Positions 9,682 through 23,725 of a stretch of 61,387 nucleotides of DNA are shown here, in pieces; the first letter of the stretch is position 1, and each line of letters opens with the position of its first letter. Position numbers and translations under genes: made by a program. The stretch spans positions 202-61,588 of the forward strand of contig SGPM01000156.1 in assembly GCA_004802725.1 (NCBI GenBank). Direction: 5' to 3'. Origin of the DNA: Antrodiella citrinella (Eukaryota > Basidiomycota > Agaricomycetes > Polyporales > Steccherinaceae). The notes under the pieces are model-generated. The model had not been told where the DNA came from, did not search any database, and saw only the letters and a program-made list of their open reading frames with translations.

Positions 9682-12189
9682 ATGGCAACACAGTCTCCCC
9701 AGTCTTTGCCATCCTTTGCACAAACATTCGGTCCCGGTCCAGCGGCCTACAACACCAGGATGCCTGACATCAACAACAGTTTGCCGCCTCTCCAACAACG
9801 CCGCGCCTCTCCTTTCGATCGAGACCAGAAGTCCCCTGCTCTTTCCACAACACCACAACCCACCATCATGGTGCCCAAACAGAACAGCAGGAAGCGTTTG
9901 CATGCAGAGACCATCTCAGACGACGCGGAGGAGAGTCCCCCATCCGAGTGAGTTCTCTTCAGTCAATGCGTTATGTTCGCGAACGATACTCAAAGCGCAA
10001 TCCGCAGCGGTCGTAGATCGCCTCGGACCGTTAGGATCAAAGAGGAAGTGGAACATGACACCCTTACACCCCCTGCACAACCTCGTATCACCACAGCGGG
10101 CACCTCCTTGAGTCGGGAATCGCTGAGCTCGACGCCACCCACGGGTTCGCCCAACCCAGCCAAGAAGCGTCGGGTTACTCTCAGCAGTTTGGCGCCTCCC
10201 ATAAATACAGATGTCAGGCGGCCCTCTATGGACAGTGGGATCTCCCCAGTCGTTATGGGTCTTTCTATCCAACGGGACGACCCAACGGCTTTGGAACAAG
10301 TTCGCTCAATGTTATCCGTCAAGCAGAAGCAGAAGGCTCTTATCGAGCAGAGAAGAGGAAGCACTGCGGGGATTATCGCTCCTGTTGCCCCGCCATCTGT
10401 CAATATCGTGAATCCTCGACCCGGCTCTGAAGAGGCTCAAGGGCCTTCTTCGAACCGAGCGTCTAGAGGCGGGCGAAGCCCAAGCATGTCCAACAATCGA
10501 CGTCGCTCGGTCGTCTCCGTTCCATCCACCGCGCCCACACCCAATCTTGCTGCCCCGTCGTCCAGCTCTCGCCCAATAAGTCCCAATCCAGCTCCTGCAC
10601 CCACGCAGCAGCAGACATTACCGCCCCCACGTCTCGCTACACAGGATACCCAACACTCGCCAGTATCTGCTGCTCCGCCACCTCCGCCACCAGCACCAAG
10701 TCACTTGCATCCTTCTGCTTCCGGTGGGTCCACGGGTGGTCCAGGCGTCCCGCCACCTCCTGCCCCACCCAGCAGTCTGCCACCGCCGCCAACGAGCTTT
10801 GCTCGTCGCAGAGCGGGGAGGCAGTTGGGTGGCGGTAAGGCCAAGCCCGCGGATATAATGATCAGCTTGCAACCAAACGCGTCGCAGATGCCACCATCAA
10901 TACACAGTGCGCCGCCTATACCTCGCGCCGGTCAGCAGCCTGGTCGCTTCCCGTCAATGGCGATCCCGACGCTGCCGCCATCTATTAAAGCTGCGGGGCA
11001 AGCGCCCATGCGATTAGCGGCTGGCCAAGTACCTCCTACGCCGACGAGACTTACCCTCGCTAGGCATAGTGTAGCACACCCGGGTGTTGGAGGTATCTCT
11101 GGCAGGTCACCTAACACTGCTTCGGTCCCCATTGCTCAAACTCTGGTCCCGCCAACACCTGCGTTCCACCATTCGGGATACTCCGGCGAGAAGTCTGCGT
11201 TCTTGGCCCCTTTTGAGATGTTCTATGATGCGCTTTCTGATTCCAAGGAGCTGAAGAAGTGGCTGGGCGAGCAGCTGCAGAAGTCTCATGTCATGATATC
11301 GACATTGCAGAAGCAGCAGGATCATATGGAGGAGATTATCAACAGCATCGTGGATAAGAAGGTCTCTGCGATGCGCGAGGAGGTGTATGGCCTGCGCGTA
11401 CGTGTGGATGAACTCGAGTCTGTACTCCGAGTCAAAGGGTCATCTGGCTATAGCCCAGGGATGACTGCCGCCAAGGCGAAAAGCAAAACGAACGGACATA
11501 ATCCGTCACATGCCAGCACCTCTGGCCCTCCGGTTTTTGACAGCTATACTTTCCCTCCCGTGGATCCCCTCCAGCGAGATCCGCGTCGCCCAGAACCTGT
11601 GCACAGACTGTCTTCGCCTGACGTCGATCCACGAAGTACACCAGGTTCACAGACGTCATCGCCCGTACCATTCGACATCAGTAAACAACGCCTTTCAGTC
11701 TCCGCGATGCGTTTGGACCCGCCTCTCAGAGCCTCAGGCGACCTCATGCCTCCCACAGCGCGTCCGTCCTTCCGTGAACGCGAACGCGAGCGAGACCGAG
11801 AGCGCGAGGCGAACCACTCCTACTCGTCCCTGAGCGGCAGACGGTCCCCACGCGGCATACCCACATCTTCTACGCGCAGCTCATTGAATCAAAGCCACAG
11901 CGCGTCGATGATGTCGCGCGGCCCCGGACCGTCTTCCTCCCAGTCGCAGGGCCAGCGGTTCTCGGTCGCGGTGGATAAGCACCAGTATAAGGATGGGACG
12001 GCGTCTGCGGACCCGAGTGGGGAAGGGAGGGTGGAGAGGGGCGCGGCTGAGGGTGCGTACCCTGCGTCGTCCCAGCGCAGGAACAGTATCGCGGCGCCGC
12101 CGACTGTGGCTCGTGCGGAGCGTGGGGAACGTGGTGAGAGGGAGTGGCCGGAGAGACGTCGGCCGCGATCGCCAATGGATACCGCCTAA
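9682..12189 (+). CDS. Low-complexity, proline-rich coiled-coil protein (unknown function)
   Basis: Two exons, 9682-9947 and 9996-12189, with a 48-nt GTGAGT...AAAG intron in phase 2. They sum to 820 codons including stop, giving 819 residues. I do not recognise the family. The N-terminal two thirds is disordered and rich in Ser, Pro and Arg, with a KKRR-like basic patch after the intron and several poly-proline runs (residues about 290-400). Residues about 490-575 form the only ordered-looking part. It begins FLAPFEMFYDALSDSKELKK and continues as a heptad-rich coiled coil (EQLQKSHVMISTLQKQQDHM, then VSAMREEVYGLRVRVDELES). A run of alternating Arg/Glu/Asp lies near residue 680. The C-terminus is Ser/Arg rich. 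Composition suggests a nuclear or scaffold protein, but that is inference. The start is the first ATG after a pyrimidine-rich stretch. Neighbours give no functional hint. Confidence 0.75.
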
Positions 12190-12551
12190 GTGGACCTTTC
12201 GCAGTGCGTCATGAGCTTGTGTGTGCTCTTGTGGCTAGCCGCACCAACCATCCCATTTCTTATGCTCTATCCCTATCATTTCTCGCCTTTTCTTCGTTTC
12301 TTTATTCGTGTTAAACCTTATGTGTCTGCGCCTCGAGTCTGTTTCTTGGATTGACAGAAATTAACACTGTCTTTGTCATGGGCTCTTCTCGACGTTTTCT
12401 CCTTGCTATGCTGTTTGCTGTCGGTGCTCTCCCCACACGTCTGAGTTCGGGTTGTCGCGTTATCCTTTCTCACTTATTTGTTTCTTTTTGATCCTGTCCG
12501 CGCACATGTTCGTTCTCTTTCAATGTTCATTCTTTCGTTTTGTGTCTTCGT

Positions 12552-12800
12552 TCAACTACGTTTTGTAACCCGTCTCGGCTCGTCATACAACTCAATGTAC
12601 AAATACGCATGCTTCCCGTTCTGCTGAAGCCTCCAAACCTCCGCTCTCCCAAACGCAGTCCCCGGGCCCATGTGAAGTGACGGGTAGTCCGGCCCGCGGC
12701 AGAACCCGAGGTACCCGGGCGTCGTCCCGACCGCGTGCGCGGTGACTGCCAGTGAAGAGGTGGTGGCACGACGCGAGACAGCAGTCGAGAGTCCAGCCAA
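12552..12800 (-). CDS. Possible 3' exon of a small unrecognised gene
   Basis: The minus-strand open frame to the TGA at 12552 has strongly GC-biased third positions and a natural-looking sequence, for example VGTTPGYLGFCRGPDYPSL and AEVWRLQQNGKHAYLYIELY. The frame has no ATG at its upstream end (position 12800 is TTG). Either translation begins at an internal ATG (LHMGPGTAF) or the frame is the last exon of a spliced gene, with a CAG acceptor near 12751 and a GTATGT donor near 12830. It lies tail-to-tail with the 819-residue protein and head-to-head with the GST gene. I do not recognise the product. Confidence 0.35.
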   Translation of the reverse strand: MAGLSTAVSRRATTSSLAVTAHAVGTTPGYLGFCRGPDYPSLHMGPGTAFGRAEVWRLQQNGKHAYLYIELYDEPRRVTKRS

Positions 12801-12968
12801 GTCTCGTCCGTTCCAGTCAGATCAGGAACACATACCCAGCCAGCACCCACAACCACCTCCTGCGCAGTGCCGAGAAGGATTGAAACTTAAACCCAGCGCC
12901 CTCTGTCCCGTGTTTCTTGGGTTTCTTGGGTTTCCTAGATTTAAGAGAGAAGAGTAAAGAGTAAAAAG

Positions 12969-14106
12969 ATGAGTGCTAGGGCTGTTGGACGGCTGGGTGC
13001 GGTGGTGAGGGGGCTGCGGGGCGCGGAGCGTCCTCTGGGATCGTTGGGGTCACGGTGGATGTCGTTGGCGACGAGCCCGTCCGCGAAGCCATTGGCGTTG
13101 TACACCTGGGGCACACCGAACGGGAAGAAGGTGTCGATCATGCTGGAGGAGCTGAAAGCGGCGTACGGCCTGACATACGAGTGAGTCTCCTCCTCCCCAT
13201 GTCGCCAAAAAAAAAACAACATCACGAATGGAACCAAAATTTCAACCCCCCAGTGTCCACCCGATCAACATCTCGAAGAACACGCAGAAAGAACCGTGGT
13301 TCCTCGCGCTGAACCCGAACGGCCGCATCCCGGTGCTCGTCGACCGCAACAGGGCCGACTTCGCTGTGTTCGAGACGGCGGCGATCTTGCTGTACCTCGC
13401 GCAGCACTACGATGCCGCGTCGAAGTTCGCGTTCGACCCCGCCACGCAGGCGGACGAGTACAGCAGGATGCTGCAGTGGATGTTTTTCGCGGTGGGCTTC
13501 ATCCGAATTTCACGAGACGGGAGAATGCTGATGATGCGCTGGTGCGCGGTGCGCAGCATGGCGGGATTGGACCGATGCAAGGACAGCGTGAGCTCGCGCG
13601 TACGAAGCCAGGATAAAGCTGACGGTGTAGATGATCATTAGTGAACCATTTCGCCCGCTTTGCACCTGAAGACATACCCTACGCCAAGAAACGTGAACCT
13701 GACCTCTCCTCTCTCTGTCCGTCATTGACACTGACCACGGCTACTAGGTTACCTGGACGAGACCAAACGCCTGTACGGTGTCCTGGACATCCATTTGAAT
13801 GGTAGGGATTTCCTCGCTGGCCCAGAACGTGGCACGTACAGTATCGCAGATATGAACGCCTTCACATGGTGCGCATACCCCATTTGCCGTTTCCACCGCC
13901 AGGCTGACCCTCAGGGTGTTCTGTAGGGTGAACAGCCACGCCTTCGCCGGGATAGAGACGTTGGATGAGTGGCCGCACGTCAAGGTATGTTTGTTCGGTG
14001 ACATAGAGAGCAAAACCCAAAAATTAACCTCAGGGTTTCGTGGTAGGCGTGGGTTGAGCGCTGTTCAGAACGTCCGGCTGTCAGAGCTGGTCTGCAAGTT
14101 CCCTGA
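12969..14106 (+). CDS. Glutathione S-transferase, Ure2p/YfcG-like
   Basis: Glutathione transferase. Seven exons were inferred by eye: 12969-13180, 13254-13491, 13557-13587, 13642-13692, 13748-13868, 13927-13984 and 14047-14106, totalling 257 codons including stop (256 residues). The thioredoxin-like N-domain has [18 protein letters not shown] (about residues 45-62), then [11 protein letters not shown] and the glutathione-binding [11 protein letters not shown]. The helical C-domain has [34 protein letters not shown] and [19 protein letters not shown]. The TPN motif in place of a catalytic Tyr/Ser is typical of the Ure2p-like/YfcG class, where Asn is thought to contact glutathione. About 40 residues precede the domain; they are rich in Arg, Ala, Ser and Leu ([19 protein letters not shown]), suggesting a mitochondrial presequence, which is unusual for this class. 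The micro-exon of 31 nt is supported by perfect frame continuity. Confidence 0.88.
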
Positions 14107-14862
14107 TAGTCTTTCGAGGCAGAAGAAACCCCCACTCATATAGATGCCCCGTTATCGGATGCGATTGTTAAAAATCCATTTTTGTTTCAATGCGCGTTCC
14201 CCGTTTTCTCGAGATTTCTTCGAGTGAAACTGGGAGCATGAATGGAATGGAAATGGGACACGGTAGTCTATCCCGTTTGGGCACTATTCCAACCGCTTGC
14301 TCCCCACACGCCCTCACGTTTCCCCCGTAAAAAACCAATGGGCACTGGCACGTTGACGCGACTGCAAGTACCTAATTCCTCTCGCCAAGTCCCCGAACTC
14401 GACTACACGTGATCGGCCGACCGCCGTGGCGTGCAAGCATCGGGAGTGCCGGTGGCTGGGCCTGGATGGCTCAACGATGACGACGCGGACAGGGACTCCA
14501 CTTCCTGGGAACAGACAAACGGTCTAGACCACTACTACTACTAGCAGAGGGAGGCACGCGTCATGAGTTTGGACGTGCAGCATGGTTTAGACATATCGGT
14601 CATGGTTCGCATAACATGGTTGATCTCTACTAGAGGATTGGTCAGATGCGTGATGTGTGGGCGTGGCGCGTCGGGGATACCGAGCGGCGGCGAAGAGGGT
14701 CTGCAGCGTCGGCACAGACGATGGTCAGTGCGCGAACGGCGATGAGGAACCGTATCGTCGTACAGGAATATGTTCACCGGGTCCTCGGGCATGGACAACG
14801 GATGGGGCACAAGACATGATCAGATGGGAGGGGGTCGCTTCGTCGTTCGGGCTGCTGTTCAT
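14107..14862. other. Intergenic, nothing recognised
   Basis: No conserved open frame, RNA gene or repeat is visible. A short run of CTA/TAC trinucleotides at 14526-14543 is the only simple-sequence feature. Confidence 0.5.
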
Positions 14863-15152
14863 TCACTGGGGGTCGGTCCCAGCGGCCTGCTTCTTGTCCC
14901 CGCCTCCTCCTCCTCCCTCCCGCAGCCTCGCATCCATCTCTCTGCTGCGAGCCAACAGCTCCGCCTGCCTCCTTGCCTCCGACCACAAGCGAAACGTGTA
15001 CGCATGCATGTCGCGGGTGTAGGCGTCCACGGCCTCGCGCCTCTCATCGTCCGTCGGCGACTCGTCGTTCATGTCATGCGGCGACGAGAAGGGTCTGCGA
15101 CTGAAAGGGCGCAAAGGGTTGTGCGGAGGGTCGTGATGGTGTTCAAAGTTGG
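14863..15152 (-). CDS. Small acidic/basic helical protein (hypothetical)
   Basis: A minus-strand open frame ending at a TGA at 14863 with strongly biased, coding-like codon use. The body reads MNDESPTDDERREAVDAYTR (ATG at about 15074), then TFRLWSEARRQAELLARSRE, a likely single amphipathic helix, and a Gly-rich tail ending in TDPQ. The frame remains open upstream to about 15152, where a TCATCAG acceptor fits. The upstream residues (NFEHHHDPPHNPLRPF) look like protein too, so a short first exon may lie further upstream; I could not find one with the right phase. Using the internal ATG gives about 70 residues. I do not recognise the family. Confidence 0.45.
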
Positions 15153-15782
15153 CTGATGAACGAGGGAAATGACATTTATGGCTTGTTTCTGCGCTTTGTT
15201 TTTATGAACGGCAGACCCCCGAGAGCCGGGTGTTGGGTTTCCCGATCATACACCTGGCAGTAAATATCGAAAACAAACTACGTCATGATTGCTCGATTAA
15301 CCGTACATCTAAATTGAATGTCGCGTGTCTGCCGACGGGGAATGTTGTCTTTTATTTCTGGATGATGCTTTTGTTGAAATGTTGGATGGCAAAGAGATGA
15401 AGAGGCGGTTGAGTAGCCTCGGGGACCGTTTGGACAAGGAACATTATGACGTCTTCCATCAGGCACCACGATACGTGATAACCTTTTCTACTTTTCGACG
15501 ATTATGACTATCCCGGGCGCAAGCCGACTCCTCCCCGGCACACTCCCTCCTTTCAGTAAACATACGATATATAAGGCTGCAAAACTATTTGCGTTGAACA
15601 AGGGGTATCGATGTACGCTTGGTATCTCTTCTGCGATGGCGATGGCAGGCCAATAGTGCTCAATCACCTCTCTAACATGTATCTGCCATCTGACAAACAA
15701 ACAAAAGGCCATCAGCGTCAATCCCAAAACACACCAGAGACCAATTCACCCATGGCTTCACGTCTGTGGCGGGGTAACGCCA
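15153..15782. other. Intergenic, nothing recognised
   Basis: About 630 bases between the small helical ORF and the 3' end of the coiled-coil gene. A TATATAA-like sequence occurs near 15565-15575, but no gene clearly follows from it. No repeat or RNA gene was seen. Confidence 0.45.
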
Positions 15783-16950
15783 TCATTGTGCCTCGTCGAA
15801 TTTCTTATACATCCCAAAGGGCCCCACCTCCCGTCCCCCCAGCTTCGACTGCAGCGTCCGTGCCGCTACCTTTGGAATGTCCGTCAGTCGGGGCAGTTCT
15901 GAGAGGGTCGCCGACGGCACAGACGGGGACGACGCGACGAGTGGTCGTGAATTTTGGAATTCGATATGCTCGGTCAGCAGACGTCGCAGATGCGCGTTCT
16001 CCTGCTCCAATCGAGACAGCTCACACTCGCGTTCGAGCGCCCACTCCGCCGCCGCGAGTTCTTTGTCCTTCTCGTCGTCAATGTCCCCATCGACGAGGTC
16101 AGCAGGGGCGGTCAGGGTGAGGGTAGAGGAGTTATAGGGCCGGTAGGGGTCATCTCCGTGCGGGTCTTCGGACTCTGGTTCCGGAACGGAGTCTGGATCC
16201 TCTCCATTCAGTGTTCGTACGACTGATCGCAACAACGTTCCAAGGCGCGCGAGCGAGGTAGACAGCGAGCTGTTGGCCGAGAGCTGACGCATGAGGTCCT
16301 CTGTCTCGCGTACCAGCAGTTTGTGCTCGTATTCCCGAATCAGCGTGAGTTCCCGTTGTTGGACTTCGTTCTAACAGAAAACGGGGCAATGTGAAATCAT
16401 GTTTGATGAAGCATGACGGACATTAAACGACGTACGGCTCGATTTCGGAATGTAGCCATGACATTTTCAAGTGTCTGTTCGTATTCCTTGATCAAGGCGT
16501 TCAGCTGCTTGTTGTCGTTCATAAGGGCCTGGTTCTCCGTCAACATGGACGCGTTCAAGCGTTCCAACTCGGCATCATAGACATCTGCAATCCGAGAATC
16601 AATGAATATAACATGGAGGGATTATCATGCTGCATACCTTTCGACTTGTCAAGGTTGAACCTACCAACCAAATATGAGCCATACAGAGTAATGCAAGGTC
16701 AAAACGGGTAACATACCTTCGCAGAACGAACCCCGTCTGCGATCCGATCGCTCGCGACTACAACCCCCATACAAGGTCAGTAAGAACAACCGACTAATTC
16801 ACAACAACAATGCCTCACCTTCGCCGTCGCCCCGAGCTCCCTCATCCTACTCGCTTGCCTCAAGTTCTCCATGAGCACCGAATCCAACTCGCTCATGATC
16901 GGCATTGCCCGCGCAACCGGGTCGTCCTGCGCTGGGTCCAAAACAGCCAT
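15783..16950 (-). CDS. Coiled-coil protein, probable SIKE/FGFR1OP2/SCI1-like STRIPAK component
   Basis: Five exons on the minus strand (16819-16950, 16717-16757, 16638-16660, 16436-16584, 15783-16370) sum to 311 codons, a 310-residue protein. Two are micro-exons of 41 and 23 nt; all phases agree. The N-terminus is MAVLDPAQDDPVARAMPIMS. The centre (about residues 65-150) is a coiled coil reading LTENQALMNDNKQLNALIKE, then YEQTLENVMATFRNRANEVQ and REYEHKLLVRE. A second short coil, LERECELSRLEQENAHLRRL, lies near residue 240. This layout resembles the small coiled-coil subunit of the striatin phosphatase complex (SIKE/FGFR1OP2 in animals, SCI1 in Sordaria), which in fungi supports cell fusion and development. 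That assignment is from recalled patterns and is tentative. The frame is open upstream of the ATG at 16950, so a further 5' exon is possible. Confidence 0.6.
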
Positions 16951-17233
16951 CTCGTTTGTGTGGTTATCCAGGGTGTTCGCCTGTTGGTATATTCGGAATG
17001 TCGTCTGGACTCTGCAGACGGTCGTGCGGTCACTGCGGTGTGTGGGGGAAAGCAGCGTAGACGCTGGAGTGGACGGGGAGCGCCCATTTAGAGATCACCA
17101 TGCCACGTGGAGTTAGGCGCGCGAATCTGCTTGCTCGAGTCGGTGCTCTAAGCTCTTTCCCATCTTACAGTCGAAGTACACAAATCCACGCGCTCATACC
17201 ATATCATACCCGACTCTGTGCAGTAGACCAGCC
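16951..17233. promoter_or_regulatory. Divergent promoter region (coiled-coil gene / CapZ alpha)
   Basis: Both flanking genes start here and run outward, sharing about 280 bases. A palindromic CCACGTGG (E-box-like) lies at about 17102-17109. Part of the interval may be 5' exon of the coiled-coil gene, because its frame stays open above the first ATG. Confidence 0.35.
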
Positions 17234-18561
17234 ATGGATGCAGAAGAGCGTATCGCGGCCGCGTCGAAGTTCCTTCTGCAAGCACCTCCTGGCGAGATCA
17301 ATGATGTCTTGAACGGTCGGTCCTGCTTCAAGTCTGCAGTCGCTATATACTAAACAGAGTTGGCTGTGCTTTTTATTTTGTAGATGTGCGGAACATCGTC
17401 TCGGACGACCACGTATTGCAGTCTGGTGTTCTTCCGGCGTTGAGGGAGTACAACCTTGCGCAGTTCATCACGGCTGATGTACCGGGACACCAACACCAGG
17501 TCAGTGGGCACTCACGCCGGGTGGATGAAATATAGCGACTGAGGCGCGGCTTTTGCTTTTGGTAGTGCATCGTCAGCGAAGCAGCGCGTCTGAGACATTC
17601 AGACACAGAAGAGGAGGGCGAGAATGAAATTGCGGATCGGTTCTGGGACCCGAGGTCACGGACGAGTTTCCGTTTCGACCATTTGAGCCTGGTGAGTAGC
17701 GGATCCGTATGTTGTGGATATGTCTGACATACCTATCACCAGGAAGCCTCCGATCCACAATCCGAAGATCCTGATTCCGAGTCCGAGCCATTTCGGTACG
17801 CCTTTGTTCTTAAAGTTGAATGAAACGTTCACTCAGGTGTACGGGTTTACAGAGCTGCGCTGGAAGCTGCCACGATATCATACCTCACGACGCACTTCCA
17901 TAGTGGAGTTGCGTCAGTGTTCTCTGTCCCGGACCACGCGGATCGGTTCATCATCCAGGTTGTTGCGAACAAGTATAACCCCGCGAATTTCTGGTACGCC
18001 CAATGCGTATGATTGCACAAGATATATACGTCTAACATGGATGCGTAGGTCGGGACGATGGCGATCGGAATACACCCTCGATCTAGCCGACCGCACCGTG
18101 TCGGGGAAAATCCTCTTGAACGTGCACTACTACGAACAAGGCAACGTAAGTCGTCTCCTTCTCCCTTCTCCTCTCTCCTCCCCACACCTGATCCTTCCTT
18201 TGCTTCGTATATAGGTCCAACTAGAAACCACTCACGCAATCTCCCTCGCCCTCCCACCCTCCATCTCATCGTCCACCGCGCCCGCCTCCGCGACGAAGCT
18301 CCTCGCGCTGATTGAGTCAGAAGAGAGCAAGTACCAAGAATCGTTGGGCGAGTCGTACCAGGCGATGGGCGAGAAGACGTTCAAGGCGCTGAGGCGAGCC
18401 CTGCCCATGACGAGGTCGAAGCTGGACTGGGATAAGGTGCGTTGGATCGTTTCACAGTGGGACGACGAAGAACTGATTTCTTTTTGTGTTTGACATAGGT
18501 GCTCGGATACAAGTTGGGTGCGGAGTTGACTGCGAACAAGGGCGCGTTTGGGACGGCTTGA
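17234..18561 (+). CDS. CAP1: F-actin-capping protein subunit alpha (CapZ alpha)
   Basis: Alpha subunit of the heterodimeric actin-capping protein, which binds barbed ends of actin filaments with the beta subunit, in cortical patches and at septa. Eight exons (17234-17315, 17384-17499, 17566-17691, 17743-17795, 17853-17993, 18049-18145, 18215-18436, 18499-18561) sum to exactly 300 codons, 299 residues, the usual family length. Family landmarks are FLLQAPPGEINDVLNDVRNI at the N-terminus, then FRFDHLSLEASDPQSEDPDS, FHSGVASVFSVPDH, the signature NFWSGRWRSEYTL near residue 172, VHYYEQGNVQLETTH, and TFKALRRALPMTRSKLDWDK near the end. These are all in the expected order and spacing. The first donor is GTCGGT rather than GTGAGT/GTAAGT. 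The gene is divergent from the coiled-coil gene and convergent with cullin-1. Confidence 0.95.
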
Positions 18562-18969
18562 GCGTGCGTTTGTATTGGCTTGTACCTCGATTTTGCGGCG
18601 AGAGGGAATATACGACTCAATGTACAGTATTATATGCATGTTGCAATCCGGAGTCGCGAGATGCGTGTCGCCAAGATAACTTTTACCCAGAGAACGATCT
18701 CTTCCAACAGGCCTCGGTTTGGTGCGCGTACTGGAGCTTACTGGAGCATGGCTAGGTGGAAAGAAAGAAAGTACTCTTAAGGAGACACAAAGAACAATAA
18801 TTCAACTTTCAATTTCATAAAACGAGGAAAGAAGCATGAATACGTGGATGTCGTGGGAGTGGTAATGTACTATGCTACACCGTAACTCTAACAAGCGAGG
18901 AGGAGGAAGGAAGATATGAGGACTAGGGGGTGACAAGAAACAAGGTGATGAGGAGGGGGAAGAGGAGGA
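18562..18969. other. Convergent 3' region between CapZ alpha and cullin-1
   Basis: About 400 bases between two convergent stop codons, presumably the 3' UTRs and polyadenylation sites of both genes. An A-rich patch with AATAAT-like sequence lies at 18780-18835. No additional gene is apparent. Confidence 0.5.
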
Positions 18970-21745
<2,776 letters not shown>

Positions 21746-22041
21746 GATCGTGAATGTGGACGTGAAGGTGGGAATTTTGTGCGGAAGAGGAGATGGCAGA
21801 TGGTGGTAGAGAGCAAAGCCTCAAGACGGATGCCTGCCCTCAATGAGCGTGACTTGCGCGCCGTGGCCGTGCCACAGTCGCGAGCGCTGAGTCAGATCTG
21901 GACCTGTCGTTGTCAATACTAGTGTTGTATTTCTCAACTTTTCTTTGTATTCGTCGCGTACAATATACGACTGCACGATGCGACCTCACAACAGCAGCGA
22001 CAATATGCAAGTAGAATGAGTCAGCCACAAACGCGGCGAGT

Positions 22042-23050
22042 CTACAGCTTGACGCCAGTATGAATACATGCGATACCTCCCCACAAATCTCTCCAAGCAC
22101 CTCCTTTGCCTTCGTGCATCCTACCGGTGGAGAATCCAGCATCTTGGATCATTTGCGCAAAGTTTGGCTGTGTGGGGAATTTCCGTATCGACTCGACCAA
22201 GTACTGATACGACTCCCGGTCACCAGCAAGAATACTACCCATAATGGGGATCACTGAGAACGAATACTGGTCGTAGATCCTGTAGCAGAAAATTAGCAGC
22301 GTATTGACACAAGGAAATGCGGTTATCTTACATGTTCAGGAGAGGGTTGTTCACCTGGCTAAACTCTAGACAGGCGAATGTACCTCCAGGCTTCAGGACA
22401 CGGTACGCCTCCTTCAGAACGTCCGGAACTGAAGTGCAATTTCGGATACCGAATGCAATGGTATAAAGATCGTAGGTATTAGACGGGAACGTCTCCTCAG
22501 GCAAAGCCTGTGCATTGGACTCAATGAACGACACTTGCGGTGCTAGACTCTCATGAGACGGCGCGTATGTGTGAGAGGGAAATGACAGACTGTTGTGGTA
22601 CATCGTCTTTTTGAAGCGTCTGTAGCCCTCCTTCAACATTTCCGCATTGATATCCACGACATCCACGGTCGTCTCCCTATCTGCGTACTGCTCGCGTGCA
22701 TGGTCCAATATCCGCAGTGCAATGTCACCAGTACCGCCTGCCAGGTCAATACACCGTATGGGACCCTTTCTGCCTGGTTTGAGCGAGGACACATAATCGT
22801 CCTTCCACAGTCTGTGGACCCCCATAGACATCGCATCGTTCATGACATCGTATGACGACGCGACAGAGTTGAAGACACCCTTCACCATGGTTTCTTTCTG
22901 TTCCTCCAGGACTGTTTGGAACCCAAAATGCGTCGTCCGAGGTTCACCGCCATGCTGCGGTCCCTGGGAGTGGTTGCATCGACGAGGAGCGAGAGCAGGA
23001 GATACCCTTCTACATGTATGGCGGGTAAGAGAACGAGCAACGGAATTCAT
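22042..23050 (-). CDS. COQ5: 2-methoxy-6-polyprenyl-1,4-benzoquinol methylase, mitochondrial (COQ5)
   Basis: SAM-dependent C-methyltransferase of ubiquinone biosynthesis, acting in the mitochondrial matrix as part of the COQ complex. Two exons (22332-23050 and 22042-22279) with a 52-nt intron give 319 codons, 318 residues. The start [20 protein letters not shown] is Arg/Ser rich with no early acidic residue, a typical matrix presequence. The first UbiE/COQ5 signature, [18 protein letters not shown], lies near residue 67. SAM motif [14 protein letters not shown], is near residue 101. [10 protein letters not shown] and the second signature [17 protein letters not shown] follow near 218-234, and the protein ends with the family-typical [17 protein letters not shown]. 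Length and motif order fit the family. Confidence 0.95.
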
Positions 23051-23725
23051 CGTGGTGGTGGTTGGGACGCGACCTTGCTAGACGCGTAGTATCCGGGGTA
23101 CCCTCCCGTACACGGTTCGGCGAGACCCGTGTCACCGCGTCCTACCGACCTTCTGCCACTGGCATGATCGGTTCAAGCTCGAATTCGAATTGGTCTCAAC
23201 CGCGACGACATTCAGCAACTCGAAAGGTTTCCTGCATTTGTATCAAAACCTGTTGCGCCATGTGTCAATAGCCATGACTATTAGTCCAGAAGGTGATGTT
23301 TATTTTCGATCACACACAGGTAGAAGCTCTCATGAGAACCTGTCGCATCTAGTTCTTCCTGGCGTGGACCATCTGACTACAAGCTCGGAATAACTCCACC
23401 AGTGCGCCAGAGAGACCATTGTATAACGTATTGCTTTTCAAATCCAACTCAGACTCGGTGCTTGTCGTGGGCCTCGCCGGGCGTTCCCCTGCTCGGCGTG
23501 GATGCCATGCAAGTCCAGAATTGGCGCATTCTCATATGCATCTAAGGGTGTGACAGGACCTCTCAGATGGCCCTGGTGTATTGCTAGCGTGCCGAAGAGC
23601 GCAAAGATGCCCATAGATTCTCAGGGTTACGCCGCACTCGCACCTGCATCTTGCGGCGTACATAAAAGCGAACCCGGGTATGTTGTCAGCGACTGTTTTC
23701 CCACTCTCCTCTTCAGACCACAACT
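23051..23725. other. Intergenic between COQ5 and DUF6534 copy 2
   Basis: About 670 bases holding the divergent upstream regions of COQ5 (minus) and the second DUF6534 gene (plus). No conserved open frame or RNA gene is visible. Confidence 0.5.

Noticed and set aside
13492..13641. GST ending at 13641 without further splicing
   Set aside because: The unspliced frame loses the GST C-domain; donor GTGGGC at 13492 and a 31-nt micro-exon restore [10 protein letters not shown] and all downstream phases agree.
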